This document shows positions 34,133 through 41,694 of a DNA stretch of 64,000 nt, piece by piece (position 1 is the stretch's first letter; each line of letters begins with the position of its first letter). Under the pieces are notes generated by a model. The model worked only from the letters and a program-made list of their open reading frames with translations, did no database searches and was not told where the DNA came from. Origin of the DNA: Fredinandcohnia humi (GTDB taxonomy: Bacteria > Bacillota > Bacilli > Bacillales > Bacillaceae_L); assembly GCF_001439915.1 (NCBI RefSeq), contig NZ_LMBW01000001.1, positions 137,552-201,551 on the forward strand. Reading direction: 5' to 3'. The translations under genes and the position numbers were made by a program.

Positions 34133-35008
34133 ATGAAGAAATCAATAATTGCTATAACGGCGGCAGTAGGTATTTTTGGTTTAAGTGCATGTAACAATGC
34201 CGACGATTCAGCAGTGCTTGTAGAAACAAAAGCAGGAAATGTGACCAAAGAAGAATTATATGATGCAATGAAAGGTCAAGCTGGTGACGTTTTTCTTAAA
34301 GATTTAGTTTATACAAAAGTGTTAGCTGAGAAATATGAAGTAACTGATAAAGAAGTAGATGCAAAATATAAAGAAATGCAAGCAGCTATGGGGGCACAAT
34401 TCGATGCAGTTGTTGAGCAAAAAGGTGAAGATTTCGTTCGTAACCTTCTAAAATCTGACATGCTAAAAGAAAAAGCAGCTATAGATGCAGTGGAGGTAAA
34501 AGCAGGAGAAGTGGTTAAGGCAAGCCATATCTTAGCGAAGTTTTCTGATAATCCAACTGCTGAAGTAACTGAAGAACAAAAAGCAGCAGCTAAAAAGAAA
34601 ATCGATGAAGCAAAGGCCAAGCTTGATAGCGGGGAAAAATTCGAGGATGTAGCGAAGGAATACTCTGATGACGCTACTGCTCAAAATGGCGGGGACCTGG
34701 GATGGTTTGGAAAAGGACGTATGGTTCCTGAATTTGAAGAAGCTGCATTTGGTCTTAAAGAAGGCGAAACAAGCGATATTATCGAATCACAATACGGGTA
34801 TCATATCATTAAGGTAACGGGAACTGCTGAAGATTTCGATAAGATGGATCAAGAGAGGAAAGATGAAATCCGCAAAGCAATACTTTCAGCGGACCAAACT
34901 GGAGTTACCCTTCAAAAGGCTTTAGACAAAGCAATTAAGGATGCTGATGTTAAAGTGAAGGACAAAGAATTTAAAGATTTATTTAAAACTGAAGCTGCTG
35001 CTGAATAA
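34133..35008 (+). CDS. prsA: PrsA, lipoprotein foldase (parvulin-type PPIase)
   Basis: The protein has 291 residues with a lipoprotein signal (M-K-K-S-I-I-A-I-T-A ... L-S-A-C, lipidated Cys20). A helical N-domain is followed by a parvulin domain (about 137-230: K-A-S-H-I-L-A-K-F, G-G-D-L-G-W-F-G-K-G-R-M-V-P-E-F and G-Y-H-I-I-K-V) and a charged C-terminus. It is anchored on the outer face of the membrane, where it assists folding of exported proteins; it is essential in B. subtilis. The ATG at 34133 follows AGTAGGAG with 8 bases spacing, so the first 8 codons of the longer frame are dropped. It has its own terminator. Confidence 0.95.
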   Translation: MKKSIIAITAAVGIFGLSACNNADDSAVLVETKAGNVTKEELYDAMKGQAGDVFLKDLVYTKVLAEKYEVTDKEVDAKYKEMQAAMGAQFDAVVEQKGEDFVRNLLKSDMLKEKAAIDAVEVKAGEVVKASHILAKFSDNPTAEVTEEQKAAAKKKIDEAKAKLDSGEKFEDVAKEYSDDATAQNGGDLGWFGKGRMVPEFEEAAFGLKEGETSDIIESQYGYHIIKVTGTAEDFDKMDQERKDEIRKAILSADQTGVTLQKALDKAIKDADVKVKDKEFKDLFKTEAAAE

Positions 35009-35027
35009 GTAGTATGTATAAAATAGG

Positions 35028-35063
35028 AAAAGGACCGTTTTATGACGAAACGGTCCTTTTTTT
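35028..35063 (+). terminator. Terminator of prsA
   Basis: Stem AAAAGGACCGTTT / AAACGGTCCTTTT with a 7-base loop, then further T residues. Confidence 0.88.
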
Positions 35064-35064
35064 A

Positions 35065-35242
35065 GTTGTCTAGTTGCAGGCGCCATCGGCCCGAGGTCAC
35101 AAGCCAATCGCTTCGGAAGGTAAAATGCACCTTCTGTCAGCGCTTTTCTTGTGATTGTCGCTTCTGCCAGGACGGCAAGGATTCCAGCGTTAGGCACAGG
35201 ACGTGCCTGCCTTTAGCTGGAATTGGGGCGCCTTCCACTTTT
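35065..35242 (+). repeat. Repeat family B, copy 4
   Basis: It begins GTTGTCTAGTTGCAGGCGCC and contains TCACAAGCCAATCGCTTCGG and CCAGGACGGCAAGGATTCCA, then CACAGGACGTGCCTGC, ending GGGGCGCCTTCCACTTTT. It lies between prsA and yhaL. It shares the long GGATTCCAGCGTTAGGCAC segment with copy 6 only. Confidence 0.85.
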
Positions 35243-35247
35243 CCATA

Positions 35248-35445
35248 TTACATTGCTTCTGGTTTATTGATTCGTTTTGATCGTTTTTCTTTTTCCTCGT
35301 TCATTCGTTCGATGTAAACACTGCCTTCCTGTTCAATATAGGAGTCTTCAACCTGCTTTTCCTCTCTTGATGTTCGAATCACCATGTAGGCGCTAAAAAG
35401 GACTCCAAATAATGCTACATATACAAACCACGGAACTGATAACAA
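35248..35445 (-). CDS. yhaL: YhaL, sporulation-associated membrane protein, 65 aa
   Basis: One membrane span (V-P-W-F-V-Y-V-A-L-F-G-V-L-F-S-A-Y-M-V) is followed by a charged tail (E-E-K-Q-V-E-D-S-Y-I-E-Q-E-G-S-V-Y-I-E-R-M). This is close in pattern and size to B. subtilis YhaL (about 70 aa), which lies beside prsA and is made under sigma-E. I place the start at the TTG at 35445 because AAGGAG lies 9 bases upstream; the longer frame from 35535 has no RBS. It is monocistronic. Confidence 0.75.
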   Translation of the reverse strand: MLSVPWFVYVALFGVLFSAYMVIRTSREEKQVEDSYIEQEGSVYIERMNEEKEKRSKRINKPEAM

Positions 35446-35513
35446 AGCAATCCACTCCTTGTCCCACTTTTTACTTCTACTATATGATGAAAATTGAATA
35501 GATATCACTAGAA

Positions 35514-35549
35514 TTAGAAAAAGGGTGCCCGACATTTAGTCGAACACCC
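35514..35549 (-). terminator. Terminator of trpP
   Basis: Read leftward, stem GGGTGTTCGAC / GTCGGGCACCC (one mismatch or wobble) is followed by TTTTT, 13 bases past the trpP stop. Confidence 0.75.
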
Positions 35550-35561
35550 CGCAGTTCAAGA

Positions 35562-36080
35562 TTATGCACTTACTGAAAAGTTCGTACGTTTTATGATTTG
35601 TTGCGCAATTGGATAAATAATAGCCATTGCTATTATACCCATTACCGTTGTTGGAAGGACTACAGTTAGGAACAATCCGATAAATGTTCCAGGAAGACCA
35701 GCAACCATAAGTGCAACACTTAAGAAAACAATACCAGAAACTAGAATTCCTACAGCAGTGACCGTACATATCATTACTATTGACTTGGTATACTTTAATG
35801 CAACAATTAAAATGCCATAGAATACGAATGCTGAAATTACCTTATCGAACGGGCTAGCAATTTGACCACCTGGGAAACTGGTTGTCAATGCTGAAATTAC
35901 ACCAGCGACAAGTGAAACAAGCAATACATATTTCTTTTCAGGAAATAGGATAATCCCCAAAAACATCATGACCAACAATAGGTCAGGCTTCATTCCAAGG
36001 TAAATCGGTGGCATTACCGCATGCAGAACAGCACCCATTCCAATTAATAATGATAATAGTACTAATACTTTTGTATTCAT
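35562..36080 (-). CDS. trpP: TrpP, probable tryptophan transporter
   Basis: A membrane protein of 172 residues with five or six hydrophobic segments. It resembles B. subtilis TrpP (formerly YhaG, 172 aa), the tryptophan permease regulated by TRAP. The conserved stretch is L-H-A-V-M-P-P-I-Y-L-G-M-K-P-D-L-L-L and S-F-P-G-G-Q-I-A-S-P-F-D-K. The ATG follows GAGGAGAGATGAGAA. That leader contains a spaced series of TAG/GAG triplets overlapping the Shine-Dalgarno, as expected for translational control by TRAP. It lies downstream of serC, as in B. subtilis. Confidence 0.88.
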   Translation of the reverse strand: MNTKVLVLLSLLIGMGAVLHAVMPPIYLGMKPDLLLVMMFLGIILFPEKKYVLLVSLVAGVISALTTSFPGGQIASPFDKVISAFVFYGILIVALKYTKSIVMICTVTAVGILVSGIVFLSVALMVAGLPGTFIGLFLTVVLPTTVMGIIAMAIIYPIAQQIIKRTNFSVSA

Positions 36081-36082
36081 TT

Positions 36083-36110
36083 CTCATCTCTCCTCAGCTT
36101 TTCTAAGCTA
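36083..36110 (-). promoter_or_regulatory. Candidate TRAP (MtrB) binding region over the trpP Shine-Dalgarno
   Basis: Read leftward: TAG (36110-36108), TAG (36105-36103), GAG (36095-36093), GAG (36092-36090) with an overlapping GAG (36090-36088), and GAG (36085-36083). Three of these overlap GAGGAGAG, the RBS. A further GAG is at 36140-36138. Spacing is less regular than in the 11-triplet trp leader site. Confidence 0.45.
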
Positions 36111-36200
36111 TATTTTTTTGGATTCCCCAATCGTGCACTCATTGCCGACTGCGAAAATCTTATCTTTAAGTATATCAGACTATTAACCTATTTTAAAGTT

Positions 36201-37283
36201 CTAATTTTCTGATTTAAAGGCTTTCATAAATGAAGCAAGTGCCTCAACGGATTCATATGGAACTGCATTGTAGATGGATGCACGGCAGCCGCCGATTGAG
36301 CGATGACCATTTAATCCAATAAAACCTTTTTCCTTTGCCTGAGCTAAGAATTTTTTTGTAAGTTCTTCACTTGGAAGTGTGTATGACACATTCATAATGG
36401 AACGACTTCCAACCTTTGCATGGGCATTATAGAAACCATCAGATTCATCAATTGTATTGTATAAAAGTCCTGCTTTTTCATTGTTCTTTGCCTCAATTGC
36501 AGGAACTCCACCTTGTTCCTTCACCCATTCTAGGACAAGTGAAAGCATGTAAATTGAAAAAGTGGGTGGAGTGTTATAAAGAGAATTTGATTTCACATGT
36601 GTATGATAATCCATCATGGTTGGCAGATTGCTATTACCTTGTGTTAATAGGGAATCATTAATGATTGCAACAGTTACTCCGGAAGGTCCAAGGTTTTTTT
36701 GTGCACCTGCATAGATCATACCGAACTGTTCCACGTTCACTTCTCTGCATAAAATGTCACTGGACATATCCGCGATTAATGGAACATTTGTGTATGTAGG
36801 GTATTTCTCCCATTGAGTTCCATATATTGTATTGTTAGAGGTAATGTGAACATATGCGGAGTTAGCCGAATGGTTGTCCACATTTACTTCAGGAATATAG
36901 CTATATTTTTCATCTTTGCTTGATGCAATTACATCAGTCACTCCAAGCTTCTTTGCTTCATCAAGTGCTTTTTGAGACCAAGAGCCAGTTAAAATATAGT
37001 CAGCTGTTTTACCTGGTGTTAAAAAATTCATTGGAATCATTGAGAATTGAAGGCTAGCGCCCCCTTGTAAAAACAACACCTGGTAGTCATCCGGAATATG
37101 TAATAGGGTACGTAAATCAGAAATAGCTTGTTGATGAACAGCGTCATATTCCTTGCTGCGATGGCTTAATTCCATTACAGACATGCCGGTTCCTTTAAAA
37201 TTGACCAGCTCGGCTTGTGCACGTTGTAATACCTCAAGTGGCAGTGCAGAAGGTCCGGCATTAAAATTGTAAGCTCGTTGCAT
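36201..37283 (-). CDS. serC: SerC, phosphoserine aminotransferase
   Basis: A class V PLP enzyme of 360 residues: 3-phosphohydroxypyruvate + glutamate to 3-phosphoserine, in serine (and often pyridoxal phosphate) synthesis. Motifs are N-F-N-A-G-P-S-A-L-P at the N-terminus, G-T-G-M-S-V-M-E-L-S-H-R-S, the PLP lysine in Y-A-G-A-Q-K-N-L-G-P-S-G-V and G-H-R-S-I-G-G-C-R-A-S-I-Y-N near the end. RBS AGGAGGAATCA. A family B repeat lies directly upstream (37305-37413). trpP follows after 120 bases on the same strand. Confidence 0.95.
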   Translation of the reverse strand: MQRAYNFNAGPSALPLEVLQRAQAELVNFKGTGMSVMELSHRSKEYDAVHQQAISDLRTLLHIPDDYQVLFLQGGASLQFSMIPMNFLTPGKTADYILTGSWSQKALDEAKKLGVTDVIASSKDEKYSYIPEVNVDNHSANSAYVHITSNNTIYGTQWEKYPTYTNVPLIADMSSDILCREVNVEQFGMIYAGAQKNLGPSGVTVAIINDSLLTQGNSNLPTMMDYHTHVKSNSLYNTPPTFSIYMLSLVLEWVKEQGGVPAIEAKNNEKAGLLYNTIDESDGFYNAHAKVGSRSIMNVSYTLPSEELTKKFLAQAKEKGFIGLNGHRSIGGCRASIYNAVPYESVEALASFMKAFKSEN

Positions 37284-37304
37284 GATTGATTCCTCCTATT
37301 TTTT

Positions 37305-37413
37305 CGTTGTCTAGCTCAAGACGCCATCGGCTCGAGTTCATAAGCCAATCGCTTCGGAAGGTTGGGCTTGTCATATGCTTGTCGCCGATGAGCAGGTGCA
37401 TTAAGCCTTTCTT
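37305..37413 (+). repeat. Repeat family B, copy 5 (short form)
   Basis: It begins GTTGTCTAGCTCAAGACGCC and contains CATAAGCCAATCGCTTCGG and GCTTGTCGCCGATGAGCAGG. It lies about 20 bases upstream of the serC start codon, so it is in the serC leader or promoter. Confidence 0.75.
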
Positions 37414-37544
37414 AATTGCTTTAGTAGAATAAAGTTATCTTATCACGTTTTCTAGAAAAAAAAGAGTGAAATTTTTCAAAAAATTTAAGACAACGTTTAC
37501 AATTAATAAAAAGAGAGACAAGACCTAAGTCCTGCCTTAAAAGA

Positions 37545-37970
37545 TTAATTTTCGATTGCTTTTGATATACTTGATGCGATATTTTGTAAATCCTCGCCGT
37601 TGTATTGATTTTCATGTGATTTCCATACGATGCCAAATCCATCGCCTTTTCCGTAACGTGGAATAAGGTGGAGGTGGAAGTGGAAGACAGATTGCCCAGC
37701 TTGTTCCCCATTGTTTTGTAAAAGGTTCATTCCGATTGGATTGAATTCTTTTTTGATCGCATTTGCTATGGATGGAACAGCTTCAAAGATGTGTTTGGCA
37801 TTTTCAGGTGTGAGTTCAAATACGTTTTCTTTATGTACTTTTGGGATGACAAGCGTATGTCCCTTTGAAACTTGACTGATGTCTAAGAAAGCGAATACAT
37901 GTTCATTTTCGTATACTTTGGCGCATGGAATATCCCCATTGATAATCTTACAAAAAATACAATCACTCAT
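37545..37970 (-). CDS. hit: Hit, HIT-family nucleotide hydrolase
   Basis: A 141-residue histidine triad protein with H-F-H-L-H-L-I-P (the triad, near residue 100) and the N-terminal zinc-type motif C-I-F-C-K-I-I. Related Hint/Fhit proteins hydrolyse AMP-lysine or aminoacyl-adenylates. Position and orientation opposite ecsABC equal those in B. subtilis. The RBS GAAAGGAATG lies ahead of the ATG. Apparently monocistronic. Confidence 0.92.
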   Translation of the reverse strand: MSDCIFCKIINGDIPCAKVYENEHVFAFLDISQVSKGHTLVIPKVHKENVFELTPENAKHIFEAVPSIANAIKKEFNPIGMNLLQNNGEQAGQSVFHFHLHLIPRYGKGDGFGIVWKSHENQYNGEDLQNIASSISKAIEN

Positions 37971-38067
37971 TTATATCCATTCCTTTCAAAATTCAATTCA
38001 TAACTAGTATTTTATCATAGGTTCCAAAGATGTAAAAATTTTCATGCGGGCAAATAATAAAATAAGA

Positions 38068-38100
38068 AACAGGATGCGATCGCAATGGATGCATCCTGTT
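38068..38100. other. Hairpin in the hit-ecsA intergenic region
   Basis: Perfect 10-base stem AACAGGATGC / GCATCCTGTT with a 13-base loop and no T run. It lies about 100 bases upstream of hit. No gene is evident in 37971-38756. Confidence 0.4.
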
Positions 38101-38140
38101 CTTGAAGAAGGCTTAAGTTAAAAGGTTTTCGGTATCTGCG

Positions 38141-38427
38141 ATAAACACCTCATTTTTTTAGGATGAAAGTCTTTATCTAATGGAGTGGGTCAATTCCGTG
38201 GTCCAAACGAACCATCCCCTTGTCTTTAGTTTATAAGTTAATACAACTTATAAAGCGACTAGGTAGCCTTTAACAAACACCTCATTTACAAAATAGTGTT
38301 ATTTTGTCAATGGTAATTTGTTACAAACTGGTATTTCCCTCACTTTTCCCAAAGCAACCATCCCCTTATAACAGGTTTAAAAAGCTGTCGTCTAAAATAA
38401 GGATATTGTCTTTAACAAACACCTCAT
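38141..38427. repeat. Three copies of a short direct repeat (AACACCTCAT core)
   Basis: ATAAACACCTCATTT at 38141-38155, TTTAACAAACACCTCATTT at 38269-38287 and TTTAACAAACACCTCAT at 38411-38427, spaced 128 and 142 bases. The sequence between is not conserved at first sight except for GC-rich bits before each unit. A family C remnant (38181-38227) lies between the first two. Confidence 0.5.
38181..38227. repeat. Repeat family C, copy 4 (diverged)
   Basis: TGGAGTGGGTCAATTCCGTG then GTCC and GAACCATCCCCTTGTCTTT, comparable to the right arm of the copy at 2068-2136. This is the only copy not touching a stop codon. Confidence 0.45.
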
Positions 38428-38550
38428 CCCAGGTAGATGATTAACATCAAGGCTTTTTTCTCGCCCTCTTCAAAAATTAGTATGACCTTTTTAAATAGAT
38501 ATATACACTTTTTAACTATGTAAAATTGGCAATTTTTGATATGATAAAAA

Positions 38551-38716
38551 GAAAAGCGCAAGGCGCCCCAATTCCAGCTAAGGGCAGGCACGTCCTGTGC
38601 CTAACGCTGGAATCCTTGCCGTCCTGGCAGAGGTGACAAGCTTAAGACGACCCCAACCTTCCGAAGCGATTGGCTTAAGACCTCGAGCCGATGGCGCCTG
38701 GAGCTAGACATCGAAA
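38551..38716 (-). repeat. Repeat family B, copy 6 (inverted)
   Basis: It reads on the minus strand from GATGTCTAGCTCCAGGCGCC (right end) to GGCGCCTTGCGCTTTTC (left end), with CCTCGAGCCGATGGCGCC and CTAACGCTGGAATCCTTGCC visible on the plus strand. It lies 40 bases upstream of ecsA. Confidence 0.85.
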
Positions 38717-38756
38717 ACTACATAAAAACTTTATAGGGTAAGAAGGGAGCCTTTTT

Positions 38757-39497
38757 ATGGCACTACTAGAGATACAAAATCTAACCGGTGGGTATACGCA
38801 AAATTCCGTTCTAAAAGATGTTTCCTTCCAAGTTAAACAAAATGAAATTGTAGGATTAATCGGATTAAACGGTGCGGGGAAAAGTACGACAATTAAACAT
38901 GTCATTGGTCTAATGGAGCCGAAAAAAGGATCAATCCAAATCAATGGGAAAACGATTCAACAGGATATGGAGAACTATCGCTCGATGTTTAGCTTTATTC
39001 CTGAAACACCGATTCTTTATGATGAATTGACTCTCTACGAACACCTGGAATTAACCGCAATGGCCTATGGATTAGATAAAAAACTATTCGAAGAAAGAGT
39101 ACAACCTTTATTAAAAGAATTTCGCATGGAAAAAAAGGTAAAATTCTTCCCATCCCATTTTTCAAAGGGAATGAAGCAAAAGGTGATGATTATGTGTGCC
39201 TTTCTTGCCCAGCCTAACCTTTATATTATTGATGAACCATTTGTTGGATTAGATCCCCTAGGAATTCAATCCTTATTAGAATTAATGAACAAAATGAAAA
39301 ATCAAGGAGCAGGTATTTTAATGTCGACTCATATTTTAGCGACAGCCGAAAGATACTGTGATTCCTTTATTATTTTACATAACGGGAAAGTTAAGGCTTC
39401 AGGATCTTTAGCGGATCTTAGACAGCAATTTAAAATGGAGAACGCTACACTTGATGATATCTATATTAGCCTGACAAAGGAAGAAGAAAATGATTGA
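38757..39497 (+). CDS. ecsA: EcsA, ABC transporter ATPase
   Basis: A 246-residue ABC ATPase. Walker A is G-L-N-G-A-G-K-S-T-T, the signature is F-S-K-G-M-K-Q-K and Walker B is L-Y-I-I-D-E-P-F-V-G-L-D-P. It partners the membrane protein EcsB, whose frame overlaps it by 8 bases. In B. subtilis ecs mutants are impaired in secretion of alpha-amylase, competence and intramembrane protease RasP function, so the complex is thought to export peptides or lipids that would otherwise block RasP. The ATG follows AAGAAGGGAGCC. A family B repeat lies directly upstream. Confidence 0.95.
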   Translation: MALLEIQNLTGGYTQNSVLKDVSFQVKQNEIVGLIGLNGAGKSTTIKHVIGLMEPKKGSIQINGKTIQQDMENYRSMFSFIPETPILYDELTLYEHLELTAMAYGLDKKLFEERVQPLLKEFRMEKKVKFFPSHFSKGMKQKVMIMCAFLAQPNLYIIDEPFVGLDPLGIQSLLELMNKMKNQGAGILMSTHILATAERYCDSFIILHNGKVKASGSLADLRQQFKMENATLDDIYISLTKEEEND

Positions 39498-40713
39498 TAT
39501 TAAGGAATTATGGAGGAAGCGTCAAGCCCAACATTTTAAGGAAATAAGCCGTTATTTACGCTATATGTTAAATGACCATTTATTGATTGCTCTCCTATTT
39601 TTAGGAGGGGGAGGGGCGTATTATTATAATTATTGGCTGCAGGATATTCCAAAGAACTTTCCATATGCCATTATCATTGCGCTTGTTTTGGGGCTCATTT
39701 TAACAAGTAGCCGCATCCAAACGTTGGTGAAAGAACCCGACCTCGTTTTCTTATTGCCCATTGAAAAAAAATTAGCCCCTTATTTTCAAAAGGCATTTTG
39801 GTACAGCCTGTTCTCTCAAATTTATTTATTGTTGATTGTTTTTGCAGTGGCTGCTCCATTATATCTTGCGGTCTCAGATAAAACCTTTTCGTCTTTAGCA
39901 GCGATTTTTGTAATTGTTTTATTGTGTAAAGCATGGAATCTTCTCATGACATGGTTTACACAGCATTACACGGAAAACTCAACTTATTACACAGACATAT
40001 CGATCCGCCTTGTATTAAATATCGTTTTGTTGTATTTGTTATTTTCGGGAGCCTCAATTCTTTATATCGGTTGTGTAGTTGTCATTATGATCGGCTTGCT
40101 CCTTTATTTTCATAGGGCAGTTGAAAATAAAGGGCTAAAATGGGATACATTAATCGAATTGGAATCAAAACGGATGCTAACCTTTTACCGAATCGCGAAT
40201 TTATTTACTGATGTTCCGAAGCTAAAGGAACGAGTGAAAAAGAGAGCATGGCTTAACTGGGTTACAGGGTTTATTTCGTACTCAAAGAAAAATACATTTC
40301 GTTATCTTTTCACACGTACCTTCTTGCGGACAAGTGACTATTTAGGGATGTATGTGAGGCTAACGATTATTGGTGGATTAATTATTTATTTCGTCCCATT
40401 TGAATATGGAAAAGCCTTTGTCATGATTTTATTTTTATACTTAACTGGCTACCAGCTAATCACATTATGGAGACATCACAGCTTAAAAATTTGGGTGCGC
40501 TTATACCCGGTAAGTGAAACTTCAAAATTAGCATCCTATTTACAGTTTTTATTCCAGCTGCTTGTTGTCCAGTCTGTCTTATTTACTGTCATTTTAATGC
40601 TATCTGCAAAAATCATGACAACAATCATTTTATTGGTAGCAGGAATTATGTTTGTCTATTTCTTTGTATTTATCTATACAAAAGGGAAGGTACGTAAGCT
40701 TGACCGAATGTAA
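39490..40713 (+). CDS. ecsB: EcsB, ABC transporter membrane subunit
   Basis: A 407-residue membrane protein with 10 or so hydrophobic segments in two clusters (about 25-200 and 290-400). It matches B. subtilis EcsB in length and in the motif L-W-R-K-R-Q-A-Q-H-F-K-E at the N-terminus. It forms the membrane part of the Ecs exporter with EcsA. The start overlaps ecsA by 8 bases (GAAGAAGAAAATG serves as RBS inside ecsA). ecsC follows after a 223-base gap that contains a family D repeat. Confidence 0.93.
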   Translation: MIDIKELWRKRQAQHFKEISRYLRYMLNDHLLIALLFLGGGGAYYYNYWLQDIPKNFPYAIIIALVLGLILTSSRIQTLVKEPDLVFLLPIEKKLAPYFQKAFWYSLFSQIYLLLIVFAVAAPLYLAVSDKTFSSLAAIFVIVLLCKAWNLLMTWFTQHYTENSTYYTDISIRLVLNIVLLYLLFSGASILYIGCVVVIMIGLLLYFHRAVENKGLKWDTLIELESKRMLTFYRIANLFTDVPKLKERVKKRAWLNWVTGFISYSKKNTFRYLFTRTFLRTSDYLGMYVRLTIIGGLIIYFVPFEYGKAFVMILFLYLTGYQLITLWRHHSLKIWVRLYPVSETSKLASYLQFLFQLLVVQSVLFTVILMLSAKIMTTIILLVAGIMFVYFFVFIYTKGKVRKLDRM

Positions 40714-40763
40714 GGATAAATGAAACCTTTGCTTTAATTTTACGTAGAAGTATTAAAATGAGT

Positions 40764-40905
40764 GTTCAAAAAGGCGACGAATCAGAAGCGAGGAGATCAA
40801 GGAACGACAGACTTGAGGACCGGAGCGTATGGTATTTATACGTGAGGACCGGAAATGCGGAGTGACGAAGAGATTCGAAGCTTATCATTTGGTGACTTTT
40901 TGAAC
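40764..40905. repeat. Repeat family D, MITE-like element
   Basis: The 142-base unit has terminal inverted repeats GTTCAAAAAG / CTTTTTGAAC. The interior is rich in paired GAGGACCGG...A blocks (CTTGAGGACCGGAGCG and ACGTGAGGACCGGAAATGCG) and GACGAA blocks. The same kind of unit is scattered through Bacillaceae genomes as I recall. It lies between ecsB and ecsC. Only one copy is in this window. Confidence 0.65.
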
Positions 40906-40936
40906 ATCCTTTAAACGAAAAGAAGGGTAGAGGTAC

Positions 40937-41647
40937 ATGAATGATTCGTATATGTTAACGGTAGAAGAGGAATTATTTCAATGGCGTAAAAAGCTAATTA
41001 AAAAGTCAACCATTCTTCAACGTGTATCGAAAAAAGCACAAACAAAAGTGAATGAACTAATACCCGAAAAAGCTCATACAGTCATTACGGAAAGTATTAA
41101 AAAAATGGTTCAGGCTACTTTAGTTGGTTCGGAATACACAACTAAAGGAAACTATCCCGAGGAGATGACATTGCAGGTTAAAGAGAATCTGATTGAAGAT
41201 AAGCTAACCGTTTATAGACGAACTGCTGCGGCAGAGGGAGCCGGAACTGGAGCAGGTGGATTTCTTTTATCTTTGGCAGATTTTCCATTGCTGCTTTCCA
41301 TAAAGATGAAGTTCTTGTTTGAAGTGGCTGCTATTCATGGCTTTGATACAAAAAACTATGACGAACGCCTTTTCTTGTTGCAAGTGTTCCAGTTGGCTTT
41401 CTCAAGCGATAAGCATAAAAAGAAAACCTTAGAGTTGATTGAAAATTGGGAGGAAGAAAGGCATAGACTCGCTGAATTGGATTGGCGAGTATTCCAGCAG
41501 GAGTATCGAGATTATATTGATTTCGTGAAAATGCTTCAATTACTTCCGGGTATTGGTGCTGTTGTTGGTGCATATGCAAACTATAATCTTCTTGATCACT
41601 TAGGTGAAACCGCGAAAAATTGTTATCGATTACGAATATTAAAATAA
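40937..41647 (+). CDS. ecsC: EcsC family protein, 236 aa
   Basis: This EcsC-family protein has a charged helical N-terminus, then a glycine/alanine-rich hydrophobic segment (A-A-A-E-G-A-G-T-G-A-G-G-F-L-L-S-L-A-D-F-P-L-L-L-S) and a second one near the C-terminus (L-L-P-G-I-G-A-V-V-G-A-Y-A-N). B. subtilis EcsC has the same size and place; it is not needed for EcsAB function. It probably associates with the membrane. RBS AGAAGGGTAGAGG. It shares a bidirectional terminator with yhaA. Confidence 0.9.
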   Translation: MNDSYMLTVEEELFQWRKKLIKKSTILQRVSKKAQTKVNELIPEKAHTVITESIKKMVQATLVGSEYTTKGNYPEEMTLQVKENLIEDKLTVYRRTAAAEGAGTGAGGFLLSLADFPLLLSIKMKFLFEVAAIHGFDTKNYDERLFLLQVFQLAFSSDKHKKKTLELIENWEEERHRLAELDWRVFQQEYRDYIDFVKMLQLLPGIGAVVGAYANYNLLDHLGETAKNCYRLRILK

Positions 41648-41649
41648 TT

Positions 41650-41690
41650 AAAACGCAAGGATGTTCGTTAAAACAACATTCTTGCGTTTA
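41650..41690. terminator. Bidirectional terminator between ecsC and yhaA
   Basis: Stem AAACGCAAGGATGTT / AACATTCTTGCGTTT with one mismatch, A run on the left and T run on the right; the genes converge here. Confidence 0.85.
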
Positions 41691-41694
41691 TTTT

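Noticed and set aside
35066-35317. 83-codon open frame downstream of prsA
   Set aside because: It starts in the family B repeat, directly after the prsA terminator, and runs antisense into yhaL.
38141-38427. CRISPR array
   Set aside because: The three repeats are only 14-19 bases, more than 120 bases apart, with no dyad symmetry and no cas genes in the window.
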